Counted from the stretch's first letter, positions 22,505 to 34,401 are shown. The stretch is DNA of 64,000 nucleotides from Staphylotrichum longicolle (GCA_019096155.1 JAHCVI010000003.1:2294001-2358000); one strand, 5' to 3'. Program-made: numbers and translations. The notes: generated by a model from the letters alone, not told the origin.

Positions 22505-22926
22505 TGTTACGGACTGACTATGTATGCGGCCAGGAGGGGCCGTAGTCGGGGCGCGGGGCGCCCTGACGTCCAATCATTGAACAACCAATTAGGGAAAGAT
22601 TACGCTTGGCATGGGCTTGGCACCGTGATCTAATACCAAGGCTTATAGGGATCACTTTATAATCCTAGTGAGCCAATACAGAGGATCACACAAAGGAGAT
22701 AGTGATCCAAAGAAGTCATTATATATATATACTAGCTAGTTAGTCACTCGTTGAGGGAGCTTAGAGCTTCCTTAGTAAGCAATTCACACTTGGACTTCAC
22801 TAGTTCATTAAGACTAGATCAGTGTATCTTGTTATAGACCTTTTAGCTCTACCGAATCTCTATACTTGACCAAGACATACCTCTGGGACCCTTTCAGAAG
22901 TAGGTCAGGACGAACGATTCGTCACA
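22505..22926 (+). repeat. 3' LTR of copy B (family 1)
   Basis: 422 bp, nearly identical to 14783-15204 apart from transitions. Ends with a 15-base hairpin GACGAACGATTCGTC at 22909-22923, followed by ACA. Confidence 0.9.
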
Positions 22927-23266
22927 CCTGTCGTATCTCGTAGGGTTCGTCCTAGTACGGCGAGTGCGTCCATTGTAGCCGTTCTTATAATAGGTCTAGT
23001 GTAGCTTCTACTTGTTGGTATTGCCCTCTCGTACGCGTTGGTACCCCCTACTAACCTCTCTAGTGACGAAAGTCATATCTAAGTAGAAGCGGGTAGAGCA
23101 GGAGGAGGCGGACGCCGAAGAGGCCCTTTTCGTCCTCTAGACCTAACTCTAGATAGCTATAGGCCGTCTAGCTCGTCTCCGTCGTTAAAAACGCTTCCTC
23201 AAGGAGCGCAGCTCCGAGTTATTCCGTCGGGGAATACAGTCGTTAGATAAGATAGAAGAGGAGGAT
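22927..23266 (+). mobile_element. Fragment D: antisense-gene segment of a family-1 element
   Basis: Matches the reverse complement of about 21924-22251 of copy B, i.e. part of a minus-strand element. On the plus strand it spans the zinc-ribbon (CRIS, GECV) to the coiled coil (EEADAEEALFVL, KRFLKERSSELFRRGI). It is wedged between the 3' LTR of B and the 5' LTR of C. It does not continue copy A, whose break at 14782 is in protease, so simple insertion of B into A does not explain it. Confidence 0.7.
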
Positions 23267-23707
23267 TGTCACGAACCAACTATAAAAGGCGGCCTAGTAG
23301 GGCATACAAGGCGCAGCGAGAACCAATAGGCAGCAACGAGGCTGCGGCGCCAAGAGACGGGTAGCCCAGGGGAGCTGGCTACCCCAGGTGATCATAGTAG
23401 ACAAAGGTAGCCGCCTACCCAGGGCAATCAAAGGATAGCTCAGGGTAGCTAGCGAACACGGGCGAGCTAGGACAAAGGGGACTTAGGACAAAGAAGTCAT
23501 CATATATATATACTAGCTAGTTAGTCACTCGTTAAGGGAGCTTAGAGCTTCCTCAGTAAGCAATTTACACTTGGACTTCACTAGTTCATTGAGACCAGAT
23601 CAATACGTCTTATTATAGACCTTTTGGCTCTACCGAATCTCTATACTTGACCAAGACATACCTCCAGGACCCTTTCAGAAGTAGGTCAGGACGAACGATT
23701 CGTTATA
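23267..23707 (+). repeat. 5' LTR of copy C (family 2)
   Basis: U3 unique to family 2 is about 23267-23488 and is rich in short inverted copies of GGTAGCC/GGCTACC, for example around 23349-23385 and 23405-23440. From the AAAGAAGTCAT at 23489 onward it matches family 1. TATA at about 23505; proposed R start AGTAAGCAAT 23555-23564; matching PBS ATTGCTTACT at 23709-23718, a perfect 10-base complement. Confidence 0.9.
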
Positions 23708-23761
23708 CATTGCTTACTCCCTTTGTTTCTATCACAGTTTAGAACGGAGGTATCGAACACT

Positions 23762-24670
23762 ATAGGTACCACCGCACCTACTATCGCCCAGCTTAACGAG
23801 CGCATCGCTGCACTCGAGGCGGAGAACGCTCGTCTTAACACTATAGCCAATCGAAGCTGGGTCAAGCTTGACCTACCACTACGGTATAGAGGAGGGAAGG
23901 ACGCCCTCTCGAGGTTCCTAACTCTCTCCAAGGCCTATTTGGGATATTATCCCAAGCTATTTCCCATGGAAGCAGACAAGGTCGGATTCATCGCCTTGCG
24001 TCTAGAGGGACAGGCCCTCCGGTGGTTTCAACCTACCATGGACGATATATTGAACAACGCCGACGAAGACGATAGAGAAGACTTTACAAACGAAGTATTC
24101 GGTAGCTACACCAGGTTTAAGGCCGAGCTATAGAAGGTATTCGGGGACTTGGACGAGAAGCGGCATGTATAGGACCGCCTAATGTAGCTCCACTAGACCA
24201 AGTCGGTATCCGCATATACCACGCTATTTCGATAAGACTCTATAAGGGCCAACCTCAACAAAAAAGGCCTTATATAGCTATTCTATAATAGCCTTAAGGA
24301 AGAGGTCAAGGATATACTATATAACAAGGATCGGCTAGACATACTCGACGAATATATCGCTATAGCCATTAGGATCGATGATCGTCAGTATATACGCAAA
24401 TAGCAACGCAAAGGTCGGAGCGGGACCCTGTAGACCCACCGACCTAACGACAAGAAGAAGCGCCTATACCATAGCACGGCGTATAGCATACACTCCAGTG
24501 CCATAGACATTGACGCCAACCAATGCGCTAGCCCAGTCAAAACAGGCAAGGCTGACATTACTTACTATAGATATAGTAAGAAGGGATACTTTAGACAGGA
24601 TTATCGTAGCTCGAAGAAGAAAGGCGACTAGAAGCCAGTTCCAGGTCGTAAGACAGTAACCATCGACGTA
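23762..24670 (+). pseudogene. gag: gag of copy C
   Basis: Same product as gag of copy B; the start codon is RIP-changed to ATA at 23762. Open from an upstream in-frame position to 24133 (LNERIAALEAENARLN, RYRGGKDALSRFLTLSKAYL, GQALRWFQPTMDD), then stops. Knuckle relic near 24560-24600. A 2 kb spacer region like that of B follows to about 26750. Confidence 0.75.
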
Positions 24671-26750
24671 AGATTCCTAGTTAAGGAAGTAGCGGTCGTT
24701 GACCAGTACGACTAGGATAACCTTAAGGACGCTATCGACTATACAACGTAGTGTTACAAGGAGGGAAGTAACACCATAGATGAAGATTATAGCGACGGGG
24801 ATAACCTATATACTAGCGACGACGGCGTACCTAACGCGTAGTTTGTCGAGCAATTCATTCGGGACAACGCCAACCCTAGGGCTCAATATATACTAGCGAT
24901 GGGTATCCTAATATAGGGCATCAACCAGTCCTAGGAAAATCGACAATGGGTAGAGGACCAAATCGATAGCGTTACTACCGCCATTTCGAGGCATATAACC
25001 ACCAGACTTACCCGGAGAACATCGGAGGATTAATATAGCAACTAGAGCGATTCTCCAGCGGAAGATATGCCAAGCCAGGAGACTATCGAAAAGGTTATCG
25101 CTCACCTCGGCAAGAACAATAACAGTCTACCTAATCCGTACGACCCCGAGGTACTCGTAGCCCTGCTAAAATAGGCCAGGGACGAGCTATAGCATCTCCA
25201 ATAGCTAGTAGTAGAGCGGGGGCAAGAGTAGAAGGGGTTAGGGAGGAAACCGAGAAGATTATAGCGACCTACCGCGCTATCGCGCGATAACTCGGTATAG
25301 TCGAGCAGTAGGCCGACAAGCTAAAAGAGGAAATCTTCTAGCTAAGAGAGGTATAAAAAGCCGACCAGGTCTAGTAGACAGGACCAGACAACGCAGACTA
25401 CGAAGACCCACTAGAGAGGGAGATCTACGTTCTCGAGTTCTTATACTACCAGGAATGGGCCTAGTAAGAGGCCTAGAGGCAGTTACCCAAGAACTAGGAG
25501 GACTATTAGGACCAACGAGGATACTATAGCTTAGGGAGGACCACTGACGATATACGACGCGAGGGTTATAGGTATAGATTCTAGTATACCGCGGAGAGGG
25601 AAACTACATATATTAACCTAGGAAGAAGCGACTATATCCGCGTCCTATAGTTTCAGTGTATCACGTACTCCTGCTAGTTCTACTATAAAGAGAAATTCGA
25701 CTATAATCACTGGCCTATTAGAGAGGTAGGAGAGGACAGATTATAGAAACCCGTTACCTAGACGTTCGATCATAGATATAGTCACGCCGACCTCTTGTAG
25801 ACGTTTGATAGGATAGACGAAGGGTACCTCTATATTATGCCTAAAAGGGCGTGGCCCGAGTACTACCGAGATATAGAAGAAGTAGAGGGATATAGCGACT
25901 ATATATGCCTCTACTACTTCAAGAGAAAAGTCTAGTAGCACTATTAGATCCCTCGAAGGATCATTAGAGCACTCGATCTCCACTAGATTACAGACGGACG
26001 GGTCAAGCTGAAGAAGGACCTGGGCATTAACAAGTGGCTTGAAAAGCTTGAAAGTAGATATAATATTCCATTCCAAGACGAACCTATCTCGGGGGTAGAT
26101 CTGCCGACAAAAAAGGGCAAGAAGGCTATACGAGATAGGAAGAGGGATATTTAGCAAATAGGGGACGATAACTAACCCAAGTCCTAGGGGGACGCCTCTC
26201 GGATTCAATAGGAGTTGGGAAACGACTCCAGGGCCTATAATAGGCCCGAGCAAAACTAACACCTTTACAACAACGATAGGCCCGCTAGTGCAGGAAGAAC
26301 TAGACAAGATAGAAGGCCTATAATGACCTCCTAGTAGACCTACGAGTGGTCACTGAACCGGCCAATACAGTGGTATAGAAATGTATAAGGTGTAAAGGTA
26401 TAACTAAAAGGTGCAAAAACGTACAAGGTATACAAAGGATACGAAAAGTGCAAAGATATACTAGCGGCGTAGGAGGCGCCGGATATAAAAAGTATATAAG
26501 GTGTACCAAGAATGTAAAAACGCAAAAGTGCAAAAGCGTAGTGATAAGGCGGATAGCACGGACGGCCTACCAGGAAGTGGCCGCTATACAAAACGACTAG
26601 CTAGACGATCGAATTTGGGTTACTCTATACTAGAAGCGATACTAGGCACTCGCATTAGTAGATAGAGAGTTGTAGATCGACCTCATCTTACCCGGTTTCG
26701 TTAACCAACTCTAGATACCATAGAGGATGAAGAAGCAACTATACGTAGTT

Positions 26751-29700
26751 AAAGGACCATTCCCAACATAGGTTGTACGACGAGAAATGGAACTACTCGA
26801 CATCACGGTCAAAGGGAAGACCACGAAGGTCATTTTCGACATTGTAGATATAGGGACTAAGAAGGATATGATCTTGGGTCGCCTATGGTATAGGATTTAT
26901 AACCCCGACATTAGTTGGAAGGGAGGTGGCTACCTACGACCCTAAAGTACAACGGGCTTGCATCCGACTAATACGATAGGAAGTATAGACGACGAGTCAC
27001 GAAAAAGTAGTATAAAGAAGTACATATACTTTAAGGACTCACTATAAGAGACGGGTAGTAGTAGATAGGCCACTATAGACTTAGGAAGAGGCGGTAGTCA
27101 CTAGTAGAAACGACGTATATAGAGATAGACTAGCTAAGAGGTTGCTATCATTTTAGTCGACAATACTAGATTCCGACTCCAAGAATAGGTCACTTGGACG
27201 GAAGTAGCCGAAGTCACGGCTAGCGGTAAGTTCGCGTACTACCAAGGCGCGAAGATAGACGACGAAACGGGGAAGATCCTAGCGGAGTACTAGGGATACC
27301 TGGCATTTATAGCCAAGTATATAGAGGGGTTGCTAGAATATGGACCTTGGGACTATAAGATCAAACTCAAGGAAGGCACCTAGTTGAAGTTCTTCAAGGT
27401 ATACTACACGAACGAACTTCAGGATAACGAGTTGAAGAGATATCTTGAGGCCAATCTCAAGATAGGGCACATTAGACTATCGACATCTCCGGCAGGGTAC
27501 CCGATTCTTTTTGTACCTAAGAAGGATAGAAAACTTAAGATGTGCGTAGACTACCGACAGCTGAACGAGCAGACGGTGAAGGACCGCTACCCCTTGCCAT
27601 TTATCTTGTAACTTCGAGATTAGTTAGTAGGTATATAATACTTTACGCGTCTTGACCTTCCAATAGTATACGCCTATATTCATATTAAGGAGGGGGATGA
27701 ATAGAAGACAGCCTTTCGCATTCGTCACGGACACTTCGAATACTATGTTATGCCCTTCGGGCTGACGAATGTACTAGCGACATTCTAGAAGGTCGTTAAT
27801 CACGCGATCCGACTATTCCTCGACAAGTTCGTAGTCTATTACCTAGATGACATTCTTATCTTCTCTAAGACACTTGAAGAATATAAGAAGCACGTGAAGC
27901 AGGTGCTGGACGTATTTTACGCGTAGAAACTCTCTGTTAACAAGGACAAGAGCGAGTTCTATATCATAAAGACAGTCTTCCTAGGCTTTGAGATTTCGCT
28001 AGGATAGATACGAATGGAACTAACCAAGGTCGAAGCTATCAAGATATGGCCTATACCAAAAATAACGATAGAAGTCCGAGTATTTATCGGATTCGCCAAT
28101 TTCTATAGGATGTTCATTAGAAACTTTGGCGATATCGTACGACCTTTATACCACTTGACGAAGAAAGACGTCGAGTTCCAATAGGGGAAGGAGCAAGAAC
28201 AGGCGTTTCAATAGATTTGTGACCTTATTATCGCGGACCCCGTGCTCTTATTGCTAGATCCTAGGAAGCCATTTAAAGTAGAGACCGACGTATCGGACTA
28301 TACAATCGGAGGACAACTCAATCAACGGGACGAGCAAGGAAAGCTCTACCCCGTGGTATTCTTTTCGAAGAAGCTCGTAGGACTATAGCTTAACTACCCG
28401 ATATACGATAAAGAGCTGTTGGCAATTATCGAAGCCTTTCGCGAATAGAAACCCTACCTCAGCGGCACAATATATCAAGTGTAGGTGTACACGGATCATA
28501 AGAACCTCCGATACTTCACTAGTACCAAGGAACTCAACTAGCGCTAGACACGATAAGTGGAGTTCCTCGTAGAATTTAACTTTGTTATTATCTATAAGAA
28601 AGGATCCGAGAATGTAAGAGCAGATGCCTTGAGTAGGAGACCGGATCACTTCGGCAATACAATAGAAGCATCGCTATCCTTGTTCCGAGAATAGCCCGAT
28701 AGGACAATATATTACCTACTATAGCAGCTAGTCTACTATGCCTGTACTAACCCGGATCAAGGTAGGTCGCAAACTACGAGAAGGTACGACAATATATAGT
28801 GTAGGAACTGCTAGAAAGAGTGCAACGTAGTCTTCAGGGAATAGAGACCCAATACCAACAAGTACCAAGTAATGTTAGAGGATTAGATGCACTAGTATTA
28901 CTAGTCGCTAGGAAAAGACAAATCCTATAACGGGCTAAGTAAAGGAGTCCGATAGGATAGGCACTTGCTCCGGTACAACGACAAAGCTTATATCGGTAGA
29001 GACAAGTAGACAGAGCTTATCAAGGAGGTCTACGAGTCTAGACTTGGGGGATATATAGGAGTCACCAAAACCATTACAAGGATTAAGCAGCAAGGGTATA
29101 ACTTCCTAGGACTTAGGAAGAAGGTTAAGGAGACCCTTAAGGAATGTAACCTCTACTACCGAAGTAAACCGTTACATTATAAACCTTATAGACTCCTATA
29201 GCCATTGCTAGTTATAGAGCGGCTATAGAGCTCGGTGACGATGGACTTCATCACCAAGCTGCCACTCTCCAAAGACACAACGACGGGAACAGAGTTCGAC
29301 AGTATCCTTGTCTTGGTAGACCGACTTATTAAATAGAGCTACTTCATCCTATATAAGGAAATATAGTTAGCGGAACAACTCGTAGACGTGATCTATCGGT
29401 ATATAGCCTCAGTTCATAGTTGGCTAAAGGAATGGATCATAGATAGAGATACCAAGTTCGTATCTAGGTTCTAGCAAGCGTTGATAATGTACCTAGATAC
29501 GAGGAGTAAGCTCTCAACGGCTTACCATCTATAGATAGACGGATAGATGGAACGACTCAATCAGATTGTAGAGCAATACCTTCAATCATTTATTAACTTC
29601 TAACAAAATGACTAGGTTATATTATTACTAGTCGCGCAATTGGTATATAACACGGTACTAACCGAATCTACAAAAGTTATACCGTTCTTCGTAAACTTTA

Positions 29701-30250
29701 GGTACGAAGTAGACCTACGCTAGGGACCCGAGGTTATAGTCCCTAGGGCAGCTATCAAGGTAGACTAGATATATACGCTTTACGTAATACTCAAGGAAGA
29801 ACTAGAGTTTGTCAAGTAAAGGATAAAGCACTACTACGATAAATATAGGCTCGAGGGTCCTTGCCTAGAGAGGGGAGATAAAGTCTACCTTATTTCACGG
29901 AATCTTCGTATAAAGCGACCAAGTCGGAAACTTGATTTTAAAAAGATTGGACTATTCAAGATCGAGGAGAAAATTTCGACATCTAACTACCGACTATCAT
30001 TACTAGCGACAATGCGCATTAGGATGTATATTTTTCACATTTCACTTTTAAAACCAGCACCCAAGAACGTACGACTTGCTATAAACGTAGAAGTTAAGGA
30101 CGAAGAAGAAGAATAGGACGTCGAAGAAATCCTAGATTCACGGGTTACAAGGGGATAGCTACAATATTTGGTAAAATAATTAGATTTCGGGCTAGAAGAT
30201 AACTTATAGCAACCAGCTATAAACCTCTACTATCTAGAGAAGCTTGAGGA
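26751..30250 (+). pseudogene. pol: pol of copy C
   Basis: Protease end block near 26840-26880 (DMILGRLWYR). The RT start is unusually well preserved as a 75-codon open frame 27384-27611 (PAGYPILFVPKKDRKLKMCV, VDYRQLNEQTVKDRYPLP). YYLDDILIFSK near 27838. RNase H about 28260-28650 (VETDVSDYTIGGQLNQRDEQ). Integrase about 29030-29750. Chromodomain 30115-30265 (DVEEILDSRVTRG, LQYLVK, LDFGLEDNL, EKLEEFY). Numerous TAG/TAA stops make it inactive. Confidence 0.85.
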
Positions 30251-30949
30251 GTTCTACTAGAGGAACCTAGATCGGCCAAGGGCTTAGGCGCCGAAAGCCA
30301 GGAAGGGTCTAGTAGACTTAGGGACTCCTAGTCGATTACTCCGAAGGCGCCTAACGTTTACGCCTACCTAACTAGTCCCTGCTTAACGGGTATAGGACCC
30401 TCCGATAGGGGAGAGTCAGGCTCTTCCGACTCCTCTAGACCCTATATCCTACGACGAAACACCTTAGTACCATAGTTATACAACTTCTACTACTGACTAT
30501 GCAAACGAGATAAACGACTAAGCGTTTTAGATAATAACTCTTTAGTTTTGGCGATCTTAGCTGCTACCTTCTCCTAGGTAGACAAATTCGCAAGTACTAT
30601 AACGTTAGCACTAAGGATACAAAGGACGAACTATAGGGGGTTTACAGATATCGGCCATGTTCGGGCCACTACACTTCTTGCCTATACAAGTGTAGTGTTG
30701 GCACTTGCCCTCCAACATCATATAACGCCTTCGAGGCCTCGCGTTCCAACAACGTTTGCAAAGTATAGAGGACTCGTTACTATAGCGCTCGATCTTAGCG
30801 GCAAGGACGGAATGTTTACATACAAGATTACAGGCAAGACGGGACTTGCTCGCTCGGTCAGCTATAGCGGTACGACATAGCGGAAAAAGGGAAGGAAAGA
30901 GGAAGGACTCACCAGGAACACCGGCAGGTATTGGCGCTACTTGAAACAA
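30217..30949 (-). pseudogene. Antisense Cys-rich/coiled-coil gene of copy C
   Basis: Open minus frame 30611-30949 of 112 codons with a Cys-rich middle: CNLVCKH, LCKRCWNARPRRR, GKCQHYTCIGKKCSG. A GTGAGT donor lies at about 30920 after PAGVP. A branch/acceptor (GTGCTAACGTTATAG) at about 30600 leads to a second part with a coiled coil (EKVAAKIAKTKELLSKTLSR) and then an acidic Ser/Pro tail, again cut by TAG stops. Position, orientation and architecture match the antisense gene of copy B although sequence similarity is low. Function unknown. Confidence 0.55.
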
Positions 30950-30992
30950 TGAGTTGGTCTTTCGGGACGAAAGACGTCGAGGAGGGGCATCA

Positions 30993-31433
30993 TATCACGA
31001 ACCAACCATAAAAGGCGGCCTGGTAGGGCATACGAGGCGTAGCGAGAACCAATAGGCAGCAACGAGGCTACAGCGCTAAGAGACGGGTAGCCTAGGGGAG
31101 CTAGCTACCCTAGGTGATTATAGTAGATAAAGGTAGCCGCCTACCCGGGGCGATCAAAGGATAGCTCAAGGTAGCTGGCGAGCACGGGCAAGCCAGGACA
31201 AAGGGGATTTAGGACAAAGAAGTCATTATATATATATACTAGCTAGTTAGTCACTCGTTGAGGGAGCTTAGAGCTTCCTCAGTAAGCAATTCACACTTGG
31301 ACTTCACCAGTTCATTGAGACCAGATCAGTGCGTCTTATTGTAGACCTTTTGGCTCTACCGAATCTCTATACTTGACCAAGACATACCTCCGGGACCCTT
31401 TCAGAAGTGGGTCAGGACGAACGATTCGTTACA
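30993..31433 (+). repeat. 3' LTR of copy C (family 2)
   Basis: 441 bp match to 23267-23707; polypurine tract GAGGAGGGGC just upstream. Confidence 0.9.
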
Positions 31434-32261
31434 CATAGCTACTAAAGACCTCGTTCGTAAAGTCTTCTCGGTCGTCCTTGTCGGCGTTATTCAATACGTC
31501 GTCTATAGTAGGTTGGAACTACTAAAGGGCCTGACCCTCTAGATGTAAGGCGATAAACCCGACCTTATCTACTTCCGTCGGAAATAGCTCGGGATAATAT
31601 CCCAAATAGGCCTTAGAGAGAGTTAGGAATCCCAAAAGGGTATCCTTCCCTCCTCTATACCGTAGTGGCAGGTCAAGCTTAACCCAGCTTCGAGTGGCTA
31701 CGGTATTGAGGCGAGCGTTCTCAGCCTCGAGCGCGGCGATACGCTCGTTGAGCTAGGCGATAGTAGGTACGGTAGTACCTATAGTATTCGATACCTCCGT
31801 TCTAAACTATAATAGAAACAAAGGGAGTAAGCAACGTATGACGAATCGTTCGTCCTGACCCACTTCTAAAAGGGTCCCGGAGGTATATCTTAGTCAAGCA
31901 TAGAGATTCGGTAGAGCCAAAGGTCTACAACAAGATGCACTAATCTAGTCTCAATAAACTAGTAAAGTCCAAATTGTAATTACTTACTAAGGAAGCTCCC
32001 AAGCTCCCTCAACGAATGACTAACTAGCTAGTATATATACATAATAATTCCTTTGGATCACTGTCGTCTTTGTATAATCCCTTGTATTAGCTCACCAGGA
32101 TCACAAAGTGATCCTCGTAAGCCTTAGTATTGGATTACGATGCCAAGCCCATACCAAGCGTAATCCTTCTCTAATTGGTTGTTCAATCAACTGTGTCGTG
32201 CTAGTATGTTGTCGGCCTCGTATATAGTTCGTGCCTGAGTTTCCTGTAAGCCAGCCGAATA
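31434..32261 (-). mobile_element. Minus-strand gag start and 5' LTR relic
   Basis: 31434-31836 is the reverse complement of gag codons 1 to about 115. The adjoining LTR starts at 31837 (TATGACGAATCG). Up to about 32189 it matches family 1; beyond that U3 diverges, though a CGTATATAGTTCGTGCC...GAATA end at about 32261 resembles the family-1 LTR end. It could be the 5' part of copy A displaced by later events, or another copy. Confidence 0.7.
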
Positions 32262-34400
32262 CAATGCCCTTCTATGATTCTTATCATTTCTTGCAAACTT
32301 TCGACCTGTAGTTGGGGTTCGACTGGGGACCAGTTGGGTGTTCAAACCCCTGGCCTCTGTCAGCCCTAGGGTGTAGCGTCTGTCGAATTAGACACGGCGC
32401 ATTGGTTCTGTTCTATATTCAGTCTGCATTCAGTCGGAGATAAGGAGACGAGCAATTTATTTCAAGACTTCCTTTTCCCGCTCCAACATGCTGCCTGTCG
32501 CCAACTGCGCCGCGCGTCTCCCGCTTCAATCTCATGCCGTGGTTCGGCAGAGAGAACACGATAAGGGGGTCACTCTCCCGGGGCCTCGTCCTCCCCCAAC
32601 ACCACGCCATCGGTTCTCGGAGGGCCGCTAGTACAAGCAACGGCAGACCCCTACGATAAGTCAAACGCAACCTGATAATGGACTGCAGTCATGCACATGA
32701 ATTGCATGTCAGTGTTGGCGGGCGATGGCTCGGTGGATCTCTCTGGTGCCGCTACCGAGCTCCAATCGCTGTTGAGTCTGACAGACATCCCCTTACCAAA
32801 TCACAGGCCACCAAACAAGCCTCGACTTGCGACGTGAGTTTTTCTCCCTCACGGCATCTTCTTGCCCGGTTCTCAGCCAACATGTTGGCACCAAACGACA
32901 TACTGGTGTGGTGCCCTTCACTGACGCATCACCCCACGCCAACATCAGCTCCACGGCCTGCGTCGCGCCTCGCTGGCACAGTTCAAAGATCAGGGAATTC
33001 TCTGGCACCGCACGGATAAGGCGAAATTCAACTTCCACCCTTTTTCCACGGAGTAGTGAAGGCTGGCCTCGGTTCCGTAACCCAGCCCAAAACGCGACAG
33101 CCACGGAGCCGGATGCTTAAACCCTTGATCTATAAGTCTGCATATGCGAAGTGCATCTGCGGAATATGTGTTAAACGGACGCAAACACCAACTAGTATTC
33201 TATTACCCAAATGGAGAACTGGAAGACCTGATCGCTGATGTGGAAGGGCTATTCAACAAAGTCCGCTTGAGGGTCGGCCAAACTCTCCCTACAAAACCTA
33301 AAACAATTGCGCAGAGAGAGGAGCTACAAGATGTCGGAGCCTACGTTCTAGAAACGGAACATCTCAGTACACCGGAGGAGTTCTTTCGTCGCCGTAGACG
33401 ACTGTGACAGGTACGACAACCAGGCAACCAACAGGCCCCGGGTGCTGCCGACTGCATTTAAGGGCACGAGTCGTTGCGGCAGAAAGCCGGCCTCCTTCGC
33501 CGAGACATCTCCATCGGTGATCTCATGGTAAGCAAGGACAACGGAGGATTTTGATCGACTTACATCTCGCCGTCAAGGAGCAACGTGTCAGTGCCTCTGG
33601 GGCCTAGGGAAGACCGGGACTGGTTCGTACGGTACTACGCCAGCACCTGCAAAGCCACCTTGTATATTCTTCTCTCTCATCGAGGCAAAGAAGGCCTCGC
33701 GGAAGGCACACCGAAACTCGAGCTTGCTCACGTGGGCATAAAGCAATTCCTCCGAGAAGCTTGCATAAGCTGGTCCCGCGGTGCCAAGCTCCTAGCAGCT
33801 CAGCAGCCACCCGCTGTGGCTGCGAAACAAATCCCATCTAAGCCCAACAAAGCAACAAAAACACTCTCGGTCCATGGTTCCTGGATTACGGCCTTCATCT
33901 TTTCAACTAGTCATTTGCCCACACGTAGTCAAGCACCATGTATTAGCACTCTTCCCCCCCACGCCCTAGGACGGTTCCTCCCCTGGCGCGCGGTTGCTTG
34001 TCCTCCAACGTATACGGCACCTTCCTCGACTTGGCCTTGGTGTGCTTCAGTACGGATGCGCGACAGCGTCCGTCGCCGTACTTGTATAGGGCTGAAAACC
34101 CCCGACAGATGATCACCCCTAGTCCAGAAGCCATTGTCCTGCAGCGCTGCCGGGATTCATCCCAACGCAGAGCCATTACGGCGAGTGGGCTAATGCGCAA
34201 TCGCCAGAGAATTCCGACCGCATAGAGCGGCTGTGGCACGCGCCAGATGGCTGTGCAATTATGGGCAATACGAGAAGGGGCGTTGAGTCCGATGCCACTC
34301 GTCGAGGTTAAGAATCAGCTTATGGCACATCACATTGTACGACAGAGAGGTAGAAAACCGCCGACACTCGTACTCCCATCCTAACATCCTGCCGACAGAG
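32262..34400. other. Gene-poor stretch with weak fragments
   Basis: 32262-32320 resembles the polypurine/antisense-leader side of a chromovirus (CAATGCCCTTCT, TTTCGACCTG). A 87-codon plus frame at 33144-33407 has reasonable composition (GRKHQLVFYYPNGELEDLIA) and may be an exon or relic of an unknown gene. 33585-33850 includes LELAHVGIKQFL, loosely like the segment before ankyrins in fungal NACHT proteins. None of this supports a gene model. Confidence 0.4.
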
Positions 34401-34401
34401 C

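Larger units (their letters stand above)
14783..22926 (+). mobile_element. Ty3/gypsy chromovirus copy B, full length, RIP-inactivated
   Basis: 422 bp LTRs at both ends (14783-15204 and 22505-22926) enclose, in order: primer-binding site, gag with a CCHC-type knuckle, a 2 kb spacer region, protease, reverse transcriptase, RNase H, integrase, chromodomain, an antisense gene, and a polypurine tract (GGAGGGGC). Gene order and the chromodomain make it a chromovirus. Every large frame is cut by TAG or TAA at Gln/Trp positions, so the copy is dead. The 5-base flanks (ccttt / cctgt) nearly match but are not a clean target-site duplication; LTR ends are uncertain by 1-2 bases. Confidence 0.9.
23267..31433 (+). 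mobile_element. Ty3/gypsy chromovirus copy C, full length, family-2 LTR
   Basis: 441 bp LTRs at 23267-23707 and 30993-31433 start TGTCACGAACCAACC (TATCACG in the 3' copy) and share the R-U5 half with family 1. The interior matches copy B closely from gag through chromodomain, with many TAG/TAA stops. The 3' region between chromodomain and LTR differs from B but also carries an antisense Cys-rich/coiled-coil gene. No clean target-site duplication (aggat / catag). Confidence 0.9.

Noticed and set aside
16174..26307. Long open minus frames in the chromoviruses (16174-16608, 17245-17757, 25741-26307)
   Set aside because: They are in codon register with the sense frame, so sense TAG stops read as Leu. 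They are rich in Leu/Val from RIP and lack their own Gln/Trp-type stops or splice signals, unlike the antisense gene near the 3' LTR.
6529..31000. Recoded genetic code (TAG as Gln)
   Set aside because: TAG also replaces Trp (for example before NTGAELL), and intact host genes in the same window use CAG and TGG normally. RIP explains both.
33585..33850. P-loop-like GLGKT in a plus frame
   Set aside because: Only one short match, no surrounding NB-ARC/NACHT motifs and no continuous frame.
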